A DNA stretch of 44,595 bases from Neisseria lactamica NS19 (GCA_000193795.2 AEPI01000021.1:1-44595); one strand, 5' to 3'; counted from the first letter of the stretch, positions 9,530-17,901 are shown. A program made the numbers and translations. The notes: a model not told the origin generated them from the sequence alone.

Positions 9530-9556
9530 ATGCCGTCTGAAGCCTTCAGACGGCAT
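9530..9556 (+). terminator. DUS-pair terminator after gnd
   Basis: ATGCCGTCTGAAG and CTTCAGACGGCAT are separated by a single C, making a very compact hairpin. The T tail is weak, and the waaA start follows within 21 bases. Confidence 0.65.
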
Positions 9557-9576
9557 TTGTGTTACGGAAATATTTG

Positions 9577-10854
9577 ATGTGGCAATGGCTTTATGATGTA
9601 TTGTGGCTGCTTGCGCCGATATGGATACGGCGTTATTTGAGGCGGCGGGCGGAAAAAACGCCGGCTTACGCGGAACATTGGGGCGAACGCTTCGGCGCGC
9701 CTTACCCCGGACCGGTTACCGGTGCGGTTTGGATACACGCGGTATCGGTCGGCGAAACGCGCGCCGCCTTACCGCTGGTAAATGAGTTGAGGCTGCGTTT
9801 TCCCGATGCGCCGCTGCTGATTACCCAGATGACCCCGACGGGGCGCAAAACGGCGCAAGATTTGTTCCCCGGGGCGCAATGCCGTTACTTGCCTTACGAC
9901 AAAAAGGCGTGGGTGCGGCAGTTTTTGCGCGAGCACCGCCCGATGTTCGGCATTTTGATGGAAACGGAAATCTGGCCCAACCTGATGGCGGAGTGCCGGA
10001 AATCGGGCGTGCCGCTGTTTTTGGCGAATGCGCGGCTGTCGGAAAAATCGGCGGCGGGATACAAAAAAATCCGCAATCTGATCGGGCCGGCGTTGGGCGG
10101 ATTGGGCGGCTGCCTGGCGCAAACCCCGGACGATGCGGACAGGCTGGCGGACTTGGGCGCGGTGTCCGTGCAGGTGTGCGGCAACACCAAATACGACCTG
10201 ATGCCGTCTGAACGGATGAAAACGCTGGCGGGGCAGTTTAAAAAACGAATCGGAGCCCGGCCGGTTGCCGTGTGCGGCAGCACGCGCGTTTATCGGGGCG
10301 TGGACGAGGCGGAAAAACTGCTGGCGGCGTGGCGGGAATATCGCGGAAATGCGCTTCTGGTCGTCGTGCCGCGCCATCCCGAGCATTTTCAGACGGCATT
10401 TGAAACGGCAGAACGCTTCGGGTTTAAGGTTCAGCGGCGCAGCGACGGTTTGCCGGTGGCGGGCGATACCCAAGTTTGGATAGGCGACAGTATGGGCGAG
10501 CTGTATGCGTATTACCTGACTGCCGATGCCGCCTTTGTCGGCGGCAGCCTGGTAGATTCCGGCTGTCAAAACATCATCGAACCGCTTTCCTGCGGCGTTC
10601 CGACGATATTCGGCTTCTCGACCTACAATTTTGAACAGGCGTGCGCCCGTGCACTGAAGGCCGGTGCGGCAATACAGGTAAAATCTGCCGACGAGTGGCG
10701 GAAGGCGGTTGAGTCGCTGCTGTCGCACAAAGAGATCGGAACGGCGGTGCGGGAGCGGATCGGGCATTTTATTTCGCCGCACCGGGGCGCAAGCGTCCGA
10801 ATGGCGGAAATGATTTACCGGTCGGTGCGGAATGCGGATTCCGCATGCGAGTGA
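9577..10854 (+). CDS. waaA: 3-deoxy-D-manno-octulosonic acid transferase
   Basis: Inner-membrane-bound GT30 glycosyltransferase that adds Kdo to lipid IVA, starting the lipooligosaccharide core. It is 425 residues from ATG 9577 (GTG 9559 is in frame but inside the terminator). An N-terminal membrane anchor (LYDVLWLLAPIWI) is followed by the GT-B fold. The family motifs WIHAVSVGE, METEIWPN and GGSLVDSGCQNIIEP are visible. ACGGAAAT precedes the start. The next gene follows after 37 bases, so they may be cotranscribed. Confidence 0.95.
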   Translation: MWQWLYDVLWLLAPIWIRRYLRRRAEKTPAYAEHWGERFGAPYPGPVTGAVWIHAVSVGETRAALPLVNELRLRFPDAPLLITQMTPTGRKTAQDLFPGAQCRYLPYDKKAWVRQFLREHRPMFGILMETEIWPNLMAECRKSGVPLFLANARLSEKSAAGYKKIRNLIGPALGGLGGCLAQTPDDADRLADLGAVSVQVCGNTKYDLMPSERMKTLAGQFKKRIGARPVAVCGSTRVYRGVDEAEKLLAAWREYRGNALLVVVPRHPEHFQTAFETAERFGFKVQRRSDGLPVAGDTQVWIGDSMGELYAYYLTADAAFVGGSLVDSGCQNIIEPLSCGVPTIFGFSTYNFEQACARALKAGAAIQVKSADEWRKAVESLLSHKEIGTAVRERIGHFISPHRGASVRMAEMIYRSVRNADSACE

Positions 10855-10891
10855 TACAATCGGCATTTGCAGATTCCGGTAGGGGTATCGT

Positions 10892-11341
10892 ATGAGTATT
10901 TATGCCGTCGCGCACATCGTCCACCTGTATTGCGCCATTGCCTTTGTCGGCGGCGTGTTTTTCGAAGTGCTGGTCTTGTCCGTCCTGCATACGGGCAGGG
11001 TGTCCCGGGAGTCGCGGCGCGAAGTGGAAAAGGCAATGTCTTACCGCGCCGTCAGAGTGATGCCGGCGGTGGTCGGGCTTTTGTTCGCCAGCGGCATCGT
11101 GATGGCGGCAAACCGCTACCTTCCCGTATTGGGCGAACCGTTTGCCACATCCTTCGGCACGATGCTGACCTTGAAAATCCTGCTGGCGTGCAGCGTGTTG
11201 GTGCATTTCGCCATAGCCGTCGTCAAAATGGCGCGCGCCACATTGACCGTAAGGTGGTCGAAATACATACACGCCGTCGTCTTCACCCATATGCTGCTGA
11301 TTGTATTTTTGGCAAAAGCGATGTTTTATATCAGTTGGTAA
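10892..11341 (+). CDS. CopD-like integral membrane protein
   Basis: A 149-residue protein with four hydrophobic segments (about residues 5-30, 50-70, 82-105 and 120-145) and conserved His near the first and last helices (AHIVHLYCAIAFVGG, KYIHAVVFTHMLL). This is the pattern of the CopD / copper-resistance membrane domain family, possibly heme- or copper-related. Substrate is unknown. It lies between waaA and the TerC-like gene in the same orientation, with 29 bases to the latter, so an operon is likely. Confidence 0.65.
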   Translation: MSIYAVAHIVHLYCAIAFVGGVFFEVLVLSVLHTGRVSRESRREVEKAMSYRAVRVMPAVVGLLFASGIVMAANRYLPVLGEPFATSFGTMLTLKILLACSVLVHFAIAVVKMARATLTVRWSKYIHAVVFTHMLLIVFLAKAMFYISW

Positions 11342-11370
11342 GTAAAACCTTTAAAGTCAGGAGTTGAATC

Positions 11371-12345
11371 ATGTCCGAATTTCCCGGAGTGGGAACGCCG
11401 TTGTTTTACGGCGTTTTTTTTGCGGCGGTGTTGCTGATGATTGCCGTCGATATTTTTTCGCTGAAAAAAAGCGGCAGCCACAAGGTCGGCATCAAAGAAG
11501 CATTGGCGTGGAGCGGGGTGTGGGTTGCCGTATCCTGCCTGTTTGCAGGCTGGCTGTATTTCGAGCTTGCCGGCAATCCCGCTTACGGGGCGGCCGTCGC
11601 CCAAGAAAAAGTTTTGGAGTTTTTTACCGGATATATTTTGGAAAAATCATTGGCGGTGGACAATATCTTCGTTTTCCTGATGATTTTCGGCTATTTCAAA
11701 GTGCCGCCGCAGTTCCAACACAAAGTTTTGCTGTACGGCGTGTTCGGGGCGTTGGTTTTGCGCGCCGTAATGATTTTTATCGGTGCGTCGCTGGTGCGGC
11801 AGTTTGAATGGGTGCTTTACCTTTTCGGCGCGTTCCTGCTTTACACCGGCATCCGGATGATGAAGCCCGAAGGCGAAGAAAACGAAGACGTGTCGCAAAG
11901 CAAAATGATCAAACTGATTAAAAAGGCGGTTCCTGTCGGAACGGCGTTTGACGGCGAGAAGTTTTTTACTGTCGAGAACGGCAAAAAAATAGCGACTCCG
12001 CTGTTTTTGGTTTTAATTATGATTGAGTTGGGCGATGTCGTGTTTGCCGTGGACAGCATACCCGCCGTCTTTGCCGTTACCACCGATCCGTTTATCGTGC
12101 TGACCTCCAATATTTTCGCCATTTTGGGTTTGCGGGCGATGTATTTCCTGCTGGCCGACGTGGCGGAACGCTTTATCTTCCTGAAATACGGTTTGGCATT
12201 TGTTTTGAGCTTTATCGGTTTGAAAATGCTGGTGATGCATTGGGTGCACATCCCGATTTCCGTTTCGCTGTCGGTCGTCTTCGGCGCGTTGGGCGCGTCG
12301 ATACTGACCTCGTTGATTTATACGAAAAAACAGCCTGATAAATAA
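11371..12345 (+). CDS. TerC family integral membrane protein
   Basis: 324 residues with about eight membrane segments. The TerC hallmarks EKSLAVDNIFVF (residues about 89-100) and ELGDVVFAVDSIPAVFAVT hold the paired acidic residues in membrane helices. The family includes Alx and MntX-like exporters that move manganese or calcium out of the cytoplasm. By that comparison this is likely a metal exporter of the inner membrane. AGTCAGGAG lies upstream of ATG 11371. A partial DUS (GCCGTCCGAA) follows the stop. Confidence 0.85.
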   Translation: MSEFPGVGTPLFYGVFFAAVLLMIAVDIFSLKKSGSHKVGIKEALAWSGVWVAVSCLFAGWLYFELAGNPAYGAAVAQEKVLEFFTGYILEKSLAVDNIFVFLMIFGYFKVPPQFQHKVLLYGVFGALVLRAVMIFIGASLVRQFEWVLYLFGAFLLYTGIRMMKPEGEENEDVSQSKMIKLIKKAVPVGTAFDGEKFFTVENGKKIATPLFLVLIMIELGDVVFAVDSIPAVFAVTTDPFIVLTSNIFAILGLRAMYFLLADVAERFIFLKYGLAFVLSFIGLKMLVMHWVHIPISVSLSVVFGALGASILTSLIYTKKQPDK

Positions 12346-12372
12346 AATGCCGTCCGAACGCCGGCAAAACGG

Positions 12373-12401
12373 TTGACAGCATCAGGCTTGATGTATAGAA
12401 T
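12373..12401 (+). promoter_or_regulatory. Promoter of tRNA-Lys
   Basis: TTGACA at 12373-12378 and TAGAAT at 12396-12401 are separated by 17 bases. The tRNA starts 12 bases after the -10 box. This is a near-consensus sigma-70 promoter. Confidence 0.75.
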
Positions 12402-12413
12402 TTCGAGCTTGTC

Positions 12414-12489
12414 GGGTCGTTAGCTCAGCCGGTAGAGCAGCGGACTTTTAATCCGTTGGTCGAGCGTTCGAATCGCTCACGACCCACCA
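12414..12489 (+). tRNA. tRNA-Lys (anticodon UUU)
   Basis: A 76-base cloverleaf: acceptor GGGTCGT/ACGACCC, D arm GCTC...GAGC, anticodon arm GCGGA-CTTTTAA-TCCGT with anticodon TTT, T arm GAGCG-TTCGAAT-CGCTC, and an encoded CCA. It reads the lysine codons AAA and AAG. A consensus promoter precedes it and a strong terminator follows. Confidence 0.97.
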
Positions 12490-12500
12490 GATAAAACAAA

Positions 12501-12532
12501 AAAGCCGAGTTTTCAAAACTCGGCTTTTTTTA
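12501..12532 (+). terminator. Terminator of the tRNA-Lys unit
   Basis: AAAGCCGAGTTTT and AAAACTCGGCTTT form a perfect stem around a single C, running into a T tract. Confidence 0.9.
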
Positions 12533-12623
12533 TTCCGTGTTTGATTGCCCGGCCGGTTTCATCCGTTTGCAAGGGAAAGCCGGTTATTTCCGTCCGGGCG
12601 GAAATCAATTCCATTAAATAAAA

Positions 12624-12668
12624 AGGCATTTTGCCCGACTCGTCAGGGATGTGTCGGACAAAATGCCT
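12624..12668. repeat. Inverted repeat with a 16-base arm that recurs at 41589
   Basis: AGGCATTTTGCCCGAC and GTCGGACAAAATGCCT pair over 16 positions with one mismatch and a 13-base loop. The right arm GTCGGACAAAATGCCT occurs again exactly at 41589-41604 beside a Correia element. It is not a DUS or a CREE end. The family is unknown to me. Confidence 0.6.
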
Positions 12669-12721
12669 GTATTTTGTCAAACTCTTTGCGGAAACGGGCG
12701 TATCGGCAGGGAAAAATCCTT

Positions 12722-12727
12722 TATAAT
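12722..12727 (+). promoter_or_regulatory. Candidate -10 box for murA
   Basis: A perfect TATAAT 67 bases before the GTG start of murA. No clear -35 hexamer. Confidence 0.35.
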
Positions 12728-12794
12728 TTTACCATTCGGAAACTCCGCCGCCTTTGGGGAAACCTTCGCGGCAGCCTATCAGGAAAGAATAAAC

Positions 12795-14049
12795 GTGGAC
12801 AAACTGAAAATCTCCGCAAACGGCCCGCTCAACGGGGAAATAACGGTCTCGGGCGCGAAAAATGCAGCATTGCCGCTGATGTGCGCGGGTTTGCTGACAT
12901 CGGGTACGTTGCGCCTGAAAAACGTCCCTATGCTGGCAGATGTGAAAACCACGCAAAAGCTGCTTCAGGGGATGGGCGCGCGCGTCCTGACCGACAATAT
13001 CAGCGAATTTGAAATCAACGGCGGTACGGTAAACAATACCTGCGCCCCTTACGAATTGGTCAGGACGATGCGCGCCTCGATTTTGGTGCTGGGCCCGACG
13101 CTGGCGCGTTTCGGCGAGGCGCAAGTCAGCCTACCGGGCGGCTGCGCCATCGGTTCGCGCCCCGTCGACCAGCATTTGAAGGGCTTGGAAGCGATGGGGG
13201 CGGAGATTGTTATCGAACACGGTTACGTCAAAGCCAAAGGCAAACTCAAAGGTACGCGCGTGGCGATGGATGTGGTAACGGTCGGCGGTACGGAAAACCT
13301 GCTGATGGCGGCGACACTGGCGGAAGGGACGACGGTTTTGGAAAATTGCGCCATCGAACCCGAGGTGGTCGATTTGGCGGAATGCCTGGTTAAAATGGGG
13401 GCGAAAATCAGCGGCATCGGTACGTCTACAATGGTTGTGGAGGGGGCGGACGAGCTGCACGGCTGCGAACACAGCGTCGTTTCCGACCGGATTGAGGCGG
13501 GGACGTTCCTGTGCGCGGTGGCGATAACCGGCGGCAGGGTGGTTTTGCGGAATGCCGCGCCGAAAACCATGGAAGTGGTTTTTGGACAAACTGGTTGAGG
13601 CGGGCGCGCTGATTGAGGCGGGGGACGATTGGATCGCCATCGATATGCGGCAGCGTCCGAAGGCGGTGGACATCCGTACGGTCGTCCATCCCGGTTTCCC
13701 TACCGATATGCAGGCGCAGTTTATGGCGTTGAATGCCGTGGCGGAGGGAAGCTGCCGCGTGGTGGAGACGATTTTTGAAAACCGCTTTATGCACGTCCCC
13801 GAGTTGAACCGGATGGGGGCGAACATTACAACCGAGGGCAACACGGCATTTGTGCAGGGGGCGGAACAGCTTTCCGGCGCGGTCGTCAAGGCGACGGATT
13901 TGCGCGCGTCCGCAAGCCTCGTTATCGCCGGTTTGGCGGCACGCGGCGAAACCGTGGTCGAACAGATTTACCACTTGGATCGCGGTTATGAAAATATTGA
14001 AAAAAAACTCGGCAGCGTCGGCGCGAAAATCGAGCGCGTATCCGGCTGA
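12795..14049 (+). pseudogene. murA: UDP-N-acetylglucosamine 1-carboxyvinyltransferase, frameshifted in a T run
   Basis: First committed step of peptidoglycan synthesis: enolpyruvyl transfer from PEP to UDP-GlcNAc in the cytoplasm. The GTG start at 12795 follows AGGAAAG. SGAKNAALPL holds Lys22 and the loop SLPGGCAIGSRP holds the catalytic Cys117. At T5 (13579-13583) the frame breaks. With four T the protein reads TMEVVLDKLVEAG and continues to the stop at 14049, giving 417 residues, the normal length. As written, translation ends at 13598 after 267 residues, while the rest is intact in the +1 frame. murA is essential in single-copy genomes, so a sequencing error is more likely than a true loss. 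Confidence 0.93.
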
Positions 14050-14059
14050 GCGGCTTGCG

Positions 14060-14086
14060 ATGCCGTCTGAAGGCTTCAGACGGCAT
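14060..14086 (+). terminator. DUS-pair terminator after murA
   Basis: ATGCCGTCTGAAG and CTTCAGACGGCAT are separated by one base. A weak T-rich tail (CAATTGTTTT) follows. Confidence 0.65.
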
Positions 14087-14130
14087 CAATTGTTTTCTGT
14101 ATCGCAAACACTGATTAAAAAGGACTGATT

Positions 14131-15309
14131 ATGGCATTTTTAAAACTGACCGAACAAAACGTGCAGGGCAAAACCGTCCTCATCCGCGCCGATATGAACG
14201 TGCCGTTCAAAGACGGCAAAATCAGCGACGACACCCGTATCCGCGCCTCGCTCGCGTCCGTCAAATACTGCTTGGACAACGGTGCGTCCGTTATCGTGAT
14301 GACCCACTTGGGCCGTCCGACCGAAGGCGAGTTCCATCCCGAAGACGATGTCGCGCCCGTTGCCGCGCATTTGGGCGGCCTGTTGGGCAAAGACGTGAAA
14401 GTATTAAACGACTGGCGTGAAAACAAACCCGCCCTGAACGCGGGCGATGTCGTGATGTTGCAAAACGTGCGTATCAACAAGGGCGAGAAGAAAAACGATT
14501 TGGAACTGGGCAAAGCCTATGCCGCCTTGTGCGACGTGTTCGTCAATGACGCGTTCGGCACAGCCCACCGCGCCCAAGCATCGACCGAAGCCGTTGCCCA
14601 AGCCGCGCCCGTTGCCTGCGCCGGCGTATTGATGGCGGGCGAACTCGACGCTTTGGGCAAAGCCCTGAAAGAGCCCGCGCGTCCGATGGTGGCGATTGTC
14701 GCCGGCAGCAAAGTGTCCACCAAGCTGACCATCCTCGAATCGCTGGCGGACAAAGTCGACCAACTCATCGTCGGCGGCGGCATCGCCAATACCTTCCTGT
14801 TGGCGGAAGGCAAAGCCATCGGCAAATCTTTGGCGGAACACGATTTGGTGGAAGAGTCCAAAAAAATTATGGCGAAAATGGCGGCAAAAGGCGGCTCCGT
14901 ACCGCTGCCGACCGATGTCGTCGTTGCCAAAGCCTTTGCCGCCGATGCCGAAGCGGTGGTGAAAGACATTGCCGACGTTGCCGAAGACGATATGATTTTA
15001 GACATCGGCCCGAAATCCGCCGCCGCGCTTGCCGATTTGCTCAAAGCCGCCGGCACGGTGGTGTGGAACGGTCCGGTCGGCGTGTTTGAGTTCGATCAGT
15101 TCGCAGGCGGTACGAAAGCCCTTGCCGAAGCCATCGCCCAAAGCAAAGCGTTCTCGATTGCCGGCGGCGGCGACACGCTGGCGGCGATTGCCAAATTCGG
15201 CGTTACCGGCCAAATCGGCTACATCTCCACCGGCGGCGGCGCGTTCCTCGAATTCTTGGAAGGTAAAGAGCTGCCCGCCGTAGCCGCTTTGGAAAAACGC
15301 GGCGCGTAA
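14131..15309 (+). CDS. pgk: Phosphoglycerate kinase
   Basis: Glycolytic and gluconeogenic enzyme interconverting 1,3-bisphosphoglycerate + ADP and 3-phosphoglycerate + ATP. It is 392 residues, full length. The N-terminal signature is VLIRADMNVPF. The substrate-binding THLGRP and FVNDAFGTAHRAQAST follow, and the nucleotide-binding C-terminal domain carries VWNGPVGVFE and AGGGDTLAAI. AAAAGGAC lies upstream of ATG 14131. It stands between two hairpins, so it is a single-gene unit. Confidence 0.97.
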   Translation: MAFLKLTEQNVQGKTVLIRADMNVPFKDGKISDDTRIRASLASVKYCLDNGASVIVMTHLGRPTEGEFHPEDDVAPVAAHLGGLLGKDVKVLNDWRENKPALNAGDVVMLQNVRINKGEKKNDLELGKAYAALCDVFVNDAFGTAHRAQASTEAVAQAAPVACAGVLMAGELDALGKALKEPARPMVAIVAGSKVSTKLTILESLADKVDQLIVGGGIANTFLLAEGKAIGKSLAEHDLVEESKKIMAKMAAKGGSVPLPTDVVVAKAFAADAEAVVKDIADVAEDDMILDIGPKSAAALADLLKAAGTVVWNGPVGVFEFDQFAGGTKALAEAIAQSKAFSIAGGGDTLAAIAKFGVTGQIGYISTGGGAFLEFLEGKELPAVAALEKRGA

Positions 15310-15322
15310 GCGGTTTGACGCA

Positions 15323-15372
15323 AAGAAGAGGTCATCTGAAAACCTGAATCGGTTTTCAGATGACCTCTTCTT
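15323..15372. terminator. Long perfect hairpin with a variant DUS after pgk
   Basis: The two 22-base arms are perfectly complementary with a 6-base loop. They contain AGGTCATCTGAA instead of ATGCCGTCTGAA. Polypyrimidine TTCTTCTTTT follows on the plus strand. It lies between convergent genes and can serve both. Confidence 0.85.
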
Positions 15373-15383
15373 CTTTTCGCGGA

Positions 15384-15809
15384 TTATTTCGCCACATGAT
15401 TCAGTGCCGAACGAATCAGCATCTGCGTGCCGAACCAGCCCCAGTAAATGCGGTGATGGACAATTTTTCCACTGGCAATCCGCATGAGTTCCAAAATATC
15501 CACTTGATCGCCGTCGGGCGTTTCGCGCGGGTATTCCCAAACCAGCGTGTCCTCCGTCGTGAAATGCGTGCCGTTGCGATACCAGCGTACCAATTCATTC
15601 GGTCGGCGGCGCGTTCCTTCTTCTAAAAAAGCAAGGATGTCGGCTTTGCCGCACAAAATGCCGCTTTGCCGCTGCATGATAAGGGGAACGAGCGGGCTTT
15701 CGAAAACGGCGTTGTCGTCATACAGGGCGATCAGTCGGGCGGTATCGCGATTTTTGGCAAACTCGTGCCAGTCGTTGTAAATGCGTTCGAAATCGTTCAT
15801 AGAGACCAT
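15384..15809 (-). CDS. NTF2-like / SnoaL-like protein of unknown function
   Basis: 141 residues with the cone-shaped NTF2 fold pattern: an N-terminal helix pair (FERIYNDWHEFAKNRD, LIALYDDNAVFESPL), then strands ending in DQVDILELMRIASGKIVHHRIYWGW, typical of SnoaL/YesE-like proteins. No catalytic residues can be assigned. The start is uncertain. ATG at 15809 and an in-frame ATG four codons on both lack a good ribosome binding site. It lies last in a minus-strand run after bolA, separated from it by a possible small ORF. Confidence 0.75.
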   Translation of the reverse strand: MVSMNDFERIYNDWHEFAKNRDTARLIALYDDNAVFESPLVPLIMQRQSGILCGKADILAFLEEGTRRRPNELVRWYRNGTHFTTEDTLVWEYPRETPDGDQVDILELMRIASGKIVHHRIYWGWFGTQMLIRSALNHVAK

Positions 15810-15836
15810 TTGTCAGTCAGCTTGTTTGCCGGAGCC

Positions 15837-15968
15837 CTAATTTTTCCGCGCGGTGACAAATTCCGCCGGCAGTTGTAAGTGCAGGGCTTTTGCGCCGAAG
15901 GGTTCGAGCAGGGCGGCGGCTTCGGCGGTCAGGGTTTCGGCGTAGGCGCGGGCGGCTTGCAGACCCAT
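15837..15968 (-). CDS. Small ORF, possible remnant of a prenyl diphosphate synthase C-terminus
   Basis: 43 codons, starting MGLQAARAYAETLTAEAAAL and ending EFVTARKN. The spacing of FG, a leucine pair and F-V-x-x-R resembles the last helices of trans-isoprenyl diphosphate synthases. The start lies directly after a lone DUS and has no good ribosome binding site. It may be a decayed gene end carried with the DUS rather than an expressed gene. The resemblance is from memory and weak. Confidence 0.3.
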   Translation of the reverse strand: MGLQAARAYAETLTAEAAALLEPFGAKALHLQLPAEFVTARKN

Positions 15969-15996
15969 CTGTTTCAGACGGCATTTTGTATGGCGG

Positions 15997-16245
15997 TTAT
16001 TGTGCTTTGGCATTCCATTCTGCCGGTGTGGCGGCAACCGAAATGGAAAGCGCGTGCAGTTCGTTGCTTTCCAGTTGGGCTTTGAGTCCGTCTTTGATGA
16101 GGCGGTGGCGCGCGAGGCGTGCCTTGCCTTCAAATTCCGCTGAAACGATGACGGCGAAAAAATGGTGTCCGTCGCCCTCGACTTCGATATGTTCGCATTT
16201 TGCCACGCCTGCAATCAGGGCTTTGACTTGTTCGGGTGTCAGCAT
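15997..16245 (-). CDS. BolA family protein (IbaG-like)
   Basis: An 82-residue protein filling one BolA domain. GDGHHFFAVIVSAEFEGKARLARHRLI carries the conserved His and the class II helix-turn-helix-like segment, and NELHALSISVAATP is the C-terminal strand. BolA/IbaG proteins bind monothiol glutaredoxins with a [2Fe-2S] cluster and assist iron-sulfur trafficking. The start has AAGGA nearby, and its own -10 box lies 30 bases upstream. Confidence 0.88.
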   Translation of the reverse strand: MLTPEQVKALIAGVAKCEHIEVEGDGHHFFAVIVSAEFEGKARLARHRLIKDGLKAQLESNELHALSISVAATPAEWNAKAQ

Positions 16246-16275
16246 AGTGGGGAGTCCTTATCGGGAAAATGCGCC

Positions 16276-16281
16276 ATTATA
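16276..16281 (-). promoter_or_regulatory. Candidate -10 box for the bolA gene
   Basis: On the minus strand a TATAAT lies within GCCAGTATAATGGC, downstream of the ftsX terminator and 30 bases before the bolA start. Confidence 0.5.
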
Positions 16282-16293
16282 CTGGCAAATTGA

Positions 16294-16328
16294 AATGCCG
16301 TCTGAAAACGGGTCAGACGGCATTTTTG
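16294..16328 (-). terminator. DUS-pair terminator after ftsX
   Basis: On the minus strand ATGCCGTCTGA and TCAGACGGCAT face each other with an 8-base loop and a T-rich flank. It separates ftsEX from bolA. Confidence 0.7.
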
Positions 16329-16336
16329 ACGGTGTT

Positions 16337-17254
16337 TTATTTTTTGGCTTTGAAGCCGAGCAGATGCCGGGTGGTGGCAAGCCACGCGCCGAATACGCCC
16401 AATGCGATGACGAAGCCGAACACCAGCACGATTTCTTCAGGATAAAAGAAACGCCAGCCGATATTGAGCCCGTAGGGTTTGAAGATGGCATCGACCAAGG
16501 GGCGCACGGCGGAGAGCAGCCAGCCGCAAAGCCCCAGGCTGACGGCGGCGGAAAGGATGCTCTGCCACATGGCTTGATAAAGGAAGGGGCGGCGGATAAA
16601 CGACGCTGGCGCACCGAGCAGCTTGGTGATTTCGATTTCTTCTTTGCGGCTGAGGATTTGCAGTCGGATGGTGTTGTGTGCGACAAGGACAAACGCCATA
16701 CCCAGCGTCAGGGAGAGAAACCATAAGATTTTACGGATGAACTCGTTGATTTGGTACAGCGTTTGCACCCATTCGGTATCCATAGACGCGGATTCGACCA
16801 TTGGCAGCTTGGTAATGTCCCGGTAGATTGCCTGCATTTGGTCGGGAGTGGTTGCCGGGTCGGGGGTAACGATAAAGACATCCGGCAGCGGGTTGCCGTC
16901 GAGCATCGAAACCAGATTTTGGTCGAGGTTGGACTGCAATTCTGCCAAACCGTCTTCTTTGCCGATGAAGCGGATGTTGTCGATCCGTTTGTCGCGCGCC
17001 AGCAGGCTGCGCACGGTCTCGCTGTCGCCTTGTGCGGCGGCGGTTTCCATATAGACGGTGATTTGCGGCGACTCGTTGAGTTTGCCTAAAACGCTTTGTC
17101 CGCTTTGGATGCCCAAATACATAAACAGCGGCAGGGTCATTGCGACGGCGAGCATCAGAAGGGTGAGCAGCGTGCCGAAGGGTTGGCGCAGGAGCTCTTT
17201 GAGCGCGGTGCGGGCGGATTCGACGTGCAGCGAGGCGTAGTGGATGATGCTCAT
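16337..17254 (-). CDS. ftsX: Cell division protein FtsX
   Basis: Inner-membrane subunit of the FtsEX complex, which sits at the division ring and controls septal peptidoglycan hydrolases through its periplasmic domain. From ATG 17254 it is 305 residues: membrane segment near 25-45 (LLTLLMLAVAMTLPLFMYLG), a periplasmic domain to about 170, then three membrane segments, as expected for the four-helix FtsX fold. The start overlaps the ftsE stop by 4 bases (ATGA), so the two are translationally coupled. The frame is open further upstream through ftsE, but that is a shadow. Confidence 0.94.
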   Translation of the reverse strand: MSIIHYASLHVESARTALKELLRQPFGTLLTLLMLAVAMTLPLFMYLGIQSGQSVLGKLNESPQITVYMETAAAQGDSETVRSLLARDKRIDNIRFIGKEDGLAELQSNLDQNLVSMLDGNPLPDVFIVTPDPATTPDQMQAIYRDITKLPMVESASMDTEWVQTLYQINEFIRKILWFLSLTLGMAFVLVAHNTIRLQILSRKEEIEITKLLGAPASFIRRPFLYQAMWQSILSAAVSLGLCGWLLSAVRPLVDAIFKPYGLNIGWRFFYPEEIVLVFGFVIALGVFGAWLATTRHLLGFKAKK

Positions 17255-17901
17255 GCGAGCCGTCCTTTCGAGAGGCGCAGGATGCGGTGGCCGTAGTCCG
17301 CCATCAGGGTTTCGTCGTGGGCGGCTACGATGACTGTGGTTCCTGCTTCGTGGAAGGTTTTGAACAATTCCATAATATCGAGCGCGTAGGCGCGGTCGAG
17401 GTTGGCGGAGGGTTCGTCGGCAATCAGCAGGCCGGGCTGGTGGACGACGGCGCGGGCGATGCACAGGCGTTGCTGTTCGCCGCCGGAGAGGGTTACCGGG
17501 TCGTCGAGTTCGCGCCCTTTCAAGCCGACTTTTTCGATGGCGATGCGGGCGCGTTCTTCGGCTTTGCGCGGCGGATAGCCGATAATCCGCAAGGGCAGGA
17601 TGACGTTTTGCAGGACGTTGCGGTCGTAGAGGATTTTGTGGTCTTGGAACACGATGCCGATGTGTTGGCGCATAAAGCCGATTTGGTTGTCGGACAGTTC
17701 GCCCAAGTCTTGATTGTTGAACCACACTTTGCCTTTGCCGGGCTTGGTAATGCCCGAAATCAGCTTGAGGATGGTGGACTTGCCCGAGCCTGAGTGTCCG
17801 GCGATAAAAATCATTTCGCCTTTTTTGATTTGGAAGCTGACATTTTTCAGGGCTTCAAAACCGCCGGGGTAGGTTTTGGAAACTTGTTCGAAACGGATCA
17901 T
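17251..17901 (-). CDS. ftsE: Cell division ATP-binding protein FtsE
   Basis: ABC-type ATPase partner of FtsX, 216 residues from ATG 17901. Walker A is AGHSGSGKST (near residue 36), the signature LSGGEQQRLCIARA, Walker B LLIADEPSANLD, and the switch His lies in VAAHD. An in-frame ATG eight codons earlier has no ribosome binding site, while AGGA lies 9 bases before the chosen one. It forms an operon with ftsX. Confidence 0.95.
   Translation of the reverse strand: MIRFEQVSKTYPGGFEALKNVSFQIKKGEMIFIAGHSGSGKSTILKLISGITKPGKGKVWFNNQDLGELSDNQIGFMRQHIGIVFQDHKILYDRNVLQNVILPLRIIGYPPRKAEERARIAIEKVGLKGRELDDPVTLSGGEQQRLCIARAVVHQPGLLIADEPSANLDRAYALDIMELFKTFHEAGTTVIVAAHDETLMADYGHRILRLSKGRLA

Noticed and set aside
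15969..16214. Upstream extension of the small ORF over bolA
   Set aside because: This part reads the bolA gene in another frame and looks like a shadow.
16337..17725. Long N-terminal extension of ftsX
   Set aside because: The extra 157 residues are an out-of-frame reading of ftsE. ATG 17254 gives the normal length and the usual 4-base overlap.
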